Shown here in pieces: positions 31,236 to 33,407 of a stretch of 33,407 nucleotides of DNA. The notes under the pieces were generated by a model. The model was not told the origin of the DNA and made no database searches. It saw only the letters and a list, made by a program, of their open reading frames with translations. The position numbers and the translations under genes are program-made. Source of the stretch: a virus; the IMG/VR virus record IMGVR_UViG_3300031722_000966, positions 1-33,407 of that record; one strand, 5' to 3'. Within the stretch, counting starts at the first letter, position 1. Each line of letters begins with the position of its first letter.

Positions 31236-32510
31236 ATGACAGCATCGCCCGAGCGGCTTCAATTTTCCGAGGCCATCGACTTTTTTCAGCAGAAAATCCG
31301 CCTGCCGTCGTCGGGCTGGACGGATATCTGGCAGGAGCAGCACAGCCACGCCTTTGTGGTGGCCGGGGCCGCCCACGATGCGCTGGTGGAGGATTTCTAC
31401 AACGCCATCCGCCAGGCCAGAGATCAAGGCACGGGCTACCCGGCTTTTCGCAAGCAGTTTGATGAGATCGTCGCCAAGCATGGCTGGGCTCACAACGGCG
31501 CGCCGGGCTGGCGCAGCAAGGTGATCTACGACACCAACATCACCCAGGCCTACAACGCGGGCCGGGAGCAGCAGATGCAGGCCGTCAAACACCTGCGGCC
31601 CTACGCGGAATACCGCCACACCAGCATCGAACATCCGCGCCTGGCGCACAAGGCTTGGGATGGCCTGATTCTGCCGCTGGACGATCCGTGGTGGGACACG
31701 CACACGCCGCAAAACGGCTGGGGGTGCAAATGTCGCAAATATTCGCTTTCTCGCCTGGAGGCGCAGCGCGAGTGGGAGAAAAAAGGCAAGACTGGCCCCG
31801 ATGAGGCGCCGCCCATCGAGTGGGAGGAGCGTGTGGTGGGTAAAACCGGCAGCGCGCCGCGCACGGTGCGCACGCCCGTAGGCATTGACCCCGGCTTTGC
31901 CTACAACCCCGGCAAAGCCTGGCTGGAGCCGCACACGGTGCCGCCTTTGCAAGGGTATGACGCAGTGCTGCAAGAGCGTGGCACGCCCTGGCCCACAGAC
32001 TTCAAGCCGCCGCCGGTGCCCAAGCCGACCGTGGTGCCGAAAAGTGTGCTGCTGCCCGCCAATACGCCCGCCGAAGCAGCCATCGTGGATTTCCTGGATG
32101 TTTTTGGCGCCACGATGCAAGAAGGCGCGGCCTTCACCGATGCCGCAGGCAGTACGCTGGCGATCACTAAGGCGCTTTTTGAGGATGGCGCGGGCGGCGT
32201 CGAGTGGCCGGTCGGCACGGCAGCCCGACTGGATCATGTCAACCTGCTGGCCATGACGCTGATTGAGCCGGACGAAATCTGGTGGGCCTGGGTCAAGGAC
32301 CAGGGTGATGCAGGGCGGTGGCGCTTGCAGCGGCGCTACCTGCGCGCTTTCGAGCTGGACGGCTCGAATGAGTACGGCATGGCGGTTTTCGAGTGGGGCA
32401 AGACCGGCTGGACAGGCTCTACCGCCTTCATGGGCGCGCAGAAAACCCCGGCTGACCGCGCCGCATACTTTGACCAGCAGCGCGCTGGCAGGCTGCTCTT
32501 CAAAAGGTAA
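31236..32510 (+). CDS. Minor head protein F, Mu gp30-like, with C-terminal PBECR2-like domain
   Basis: In this 424-aa protein residues ~45-175 match the Mu F minor-head family: NAIRQARDQGTGYPAFRKQF, YDTNITQAYNAGREQQ, then HPRLAHKAWDGLILP and the NGWGCKCR metal-like motif (160-167). Residues ~278-424 resemble the PBECR2 group of barnase/EndoU/RelE-like nucleases: AMTLIEPDEIWWAWV, RRYLRAFEL, and AVFEWGKTGWTGSTAF. Such fused domains may be injected with DNA. Catalytic residues cannot be confirmed by eye, and fusion of this type is known in F proteins. It is the likely minor capsid/DNA-injection protein. Confidence 0.9.
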   Translation: MTASPERLQFSEAIDFFQQKIRLPSSGWTDIWQEQHSHAFVVAGAAHDALVEDFYNAIRQARDQGTGYPAFRKQFDEIVAKHGWAHNGAPGWRSKVIYDTNITQAYNAGREQQMQAVKHLRPYAEYRHTSIEHPRLAHKAWDGLILPLDDPWWDTHTPQNGWGCKCRKYSLSRLEAQREWEKKGKTGPDEAPPIEWEERVVGKTGSAPRTVRTPVGIDPGFAYNPGKAWLEPHTVPPLQGYDAVLQERGTPWPTDFKPPPVPKPTVVPKSVLLPANTPAEAAIVDFLDVFGATMQEGAAFTDAAGSTLAITKALFEDGAGGVEWPVGTAARLDHVNLLAMTLIEPDEIWWAWVKDQGDAGRWRLQRRYLRAFELDGSNEYGMAVFEWGKTGWTGSTAFMGAQKTPADRAAYFDQQRAGRLLFKR

Positions 32511-32515
32511 AAACG

Positions 32516-33118
32516 ATGCAATTTTCTATCGAATTTCAGGTGGATCACCTGGTGCGCGCTCTGGAGGCGGTGCGCCTTGAAATCGCCACGCCGCAGCAGA
32601 TGCTGGGCAGTTTGGGGGAGTCGCTGCTGCGGGTCAATCAGCAGCGCCACAATCAAGGTCTGGCACCGGATGGCTCAAACTGGAAGCCACTATCGCCGAT
32701 GACTATCGGCACTGATGTCTGGAAATCGCAGAAGGAATCGTTCCGAAAGACGGGCCAGATGAGCCTGGCCACGGCCGAGAAGGTGCAGGCAAAGAAGAGC
32801 CGCATCCTTTATGGCAATGGCGATATGCTGGGGAGCTTCAATTACCAGGTGCAGGGAGATGTACTGAAGCTAGGGTTCAGTGACCAGAAGGCGGTATGGC
32901 ACCATTTCGGCACCGGCACCTTTGGCCCGAGAGGTGCGGCCTACACGATCAGCCCGAAGAAGGCGAAGGCGCTGGCCTTTGGGGGGATGTTCCGGCAGCG
33001 GGTTACGCACCCTGGTATTCCGGCCCGCCCGCTCACCGGTTTTCCTTCTTCTGACCAGCTTTTGACGATGGACGTGATCGACGACCATTTGAAGGCTGTA
33101 TTAAATCGGGTTCGATGA
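32516..33118 (+). CDS. Virion morphogenesis protein G, Mu gp31-like
   Basis: This 200-aa protein matches the phage virion morphogenesis/tail-completion (Phage_tail_S) family: an N-terminal FQVDHLVRALEAVRLE, a central ESLLRVNQQRHNQGLAPDGSNWKPLS segment (in part: DGSNWKPLSPMT), and the HHFGTGTFGPRGAAY pattern. It joins tails to heads. It is the last gene before the right phage end; in Mu and BcepMu the protease and capsid genes come next, but here they are 16 kb away on the other strand. Confidence 0.9.
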   Translation: MQFSIEFQVDHLVRALEAVRLEIATPQQMLGSLGESLLRVNQQRHNQGLAPDGSNWKPLSPMTIGTDVWKSQKESFRKTGQMSLATAEKVQAKKSRILYGNGDMLGSFNYQVQGDVLKLGFSDQKAVWHHFGTGTFGPRGAAYTISPKKAKALAFGGMFRQRVTHPGIPARPLTGFPSSDQLLTMDVIDDHLKAVLNRVR

Positions 33119-33310
33119 TCGTTTGAAGATGGGGTAATTCATGCGGTGGTTTAGGAGTTTTCTCCGAATATCTACCGGATATTTCCTTACATTTACCCCT
33201 TTCCTGTCCTGAAATCAGCGTTTCCACATGTTCGGGAAAGTCTTTTCAAAACAAAGGCTTAGGCCAAATTTCCCCGTAGCTGAGCATCCTGTTTCTCATA
33301 CCTCCCTACT
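33119..33310. promoter_or_regulatory. Phage right end with candidate transposase-binding repeats
   Basis: This is a non-coding region after gpG. Read inward from the right tip it starts AGTAGGGAGG and contains AACAGGATG and, at 33217-33204, TGATTTCAGGACAG, the partner of the left-end repeat. Weak inverted repeats around GAATATC/GATATTT lie near 33167-33186. It is likely the transposase-binding right end; no gene is supported. Confidence 0.5.
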
Positions 33311-33315
33311 GCGGT
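33311..33315. repeat. Right target-site duplication of the prophage (GCGGT)
   Basis: This is the second copy of GCGGT (TGCGGT with the preceding base), directly at the junction between phage sequence and the restored rtcB frame. Confidence 0.85.
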
Positions 33316-33407
33316 GGTCAGGAGTTGCTGCACGGCAGCGTCCTCCAGCCACAAACGCGCTGACGCAATCACACTGACGCGATCAGAAAAAATCTTCAAA
33401 AAATTGC
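33311..33407 (-). pseudogene. RtcB-like RNA ligase, 5' portion interrupted by the prophage
   Basis: On the minus strand the bases encode NFLKIFSDRVSVIASARL followed by WLEDAAVQQLLTTA in one open frame entering from the window edge, and then hit phage sequence. WLEDAAVQQL corresponds to the family's conserved WIEG-A-QQL region just before the LPGM/PDLHPGRG motif. The start codon lies beyond the window. This piece completes the fragment at 539-1633. Confidence 0.88.

Larger units (their letters stand above)
1634..33310. mobile_element. Complete Mu-like transposable prophage, about 31.7 kb
   Basis: Both ends are defined by a short direct repeat and by reconstruction of the interrupted rtcB gene. 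Inside are a full DDE transposase (A), its AAA+ partner (B), a repressor, a Mor-family activator, terminase, portal, head and contractile-tail genes, each homologous to Mu functions. With the GCGGT duplication the ends are AGTAAAG on the left and AGTAGGG read inward from the right, so the tips share AGTA. No site-specific integrase is present. All core replication and morphogenesis genes appear intact. The unusual features are the split late region and the lack of a recognisable lysis cassette. Confidence 0.93.

Noticed and set aside
31020-32237. 405-aa minus-strand frame opposite the F-like gene
   Set aside because: It is an antisense shadow of F, which has clear family motifs on the plus strand.
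33033-33227. 64-aa minus-strand frame at the right phage end
   Set aside because: It overlaps the end of gpG and the candidate transposase sites, with no ribosome binding site or family.
1-33407. tRNA or rRNA genes as attachment site
   Set aside because: None seen; the phage sits in a protein gene and uses a DDE transposase, so no tRNA site is expected.

Overview
The window holds one complete Mu-like transposable prophage of about 31.7 kb (roughly 1634-33310) inserted in a GC-rich bacterial chromosome, with a little host DNA on each side. GC content and protein style suggest a betaproteobacterium of the Burkholderiales (Comamonadaceae-like); this is inferred from sequence character only. The host locus is an RtcB2-PrfH type operon. 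The 5' end of the rtcB-like gene lies at 33311-33407 (minus strand), and the rest of it, followed by prfH, lies at 1-1633. A short direct repeat (TGCGGT) occurs at both junctions, and removing the phage restores one open rtcB frame. Both phage ends are therefore fixed by the sequence itself.

The phage is organised around a central divergent control region at 24672-24759, where two overlapping promoters share a palindromic operator. Leftward from it run a BcepMu gp16-like regulator, a transposase/Lar-like chimera, several unknown early genes, transposase A, its ATPase partner B, DUF3164, GemA and a Mor-family activator. They are followed, still leftward, by the protease/scaffold, major capsid, tail sheath, tube, chaperones, tape measure, baseplate and tail-fibre genes, down to the left end. 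Rightward run a CI-like repressor, two predicted exported proteins, a small coiled-coil protein, terminase small and large subunits, portal, two small unknown genes, an F-like minor head protein with an extra C-terminal domain, and gpG at the right end.

The late region is thus split: terminase to gpG are at the right end, and protease to tail fibre, normally just downstream of gpG, are at the left end on the other strand. The only strong candidate for linking the two halves is a palindrome, GGAAACGTTTCC. It occurs four times, each centred 66-77 bp upstream of a start codon: gene I (protease), tape measure, baseplate J, and the first gene of the terminase operon. This looks like a late regulon run by the Mor-like protein, with DNA elements different from Mu's. 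At the tape measure gene the proposed promoter fires from inside a terminator hairpin that also buries the ribosome binding site, so upstream read-through RNA would be blocked while locally started RNA would not.

Other notable points are a -1 frameshift site in the tail chaperone gene, an internal scaffold start in gene I, a transposase fragment fused to a zinc-ribbon protein, and no recognisable endolysin, holin or spanin. No tRNA, rRNA or CRISPR array was seen. No gene-free stretch exceeds 300 bp; the longest, 17110-17351, holds a terminator and a late promoter element.
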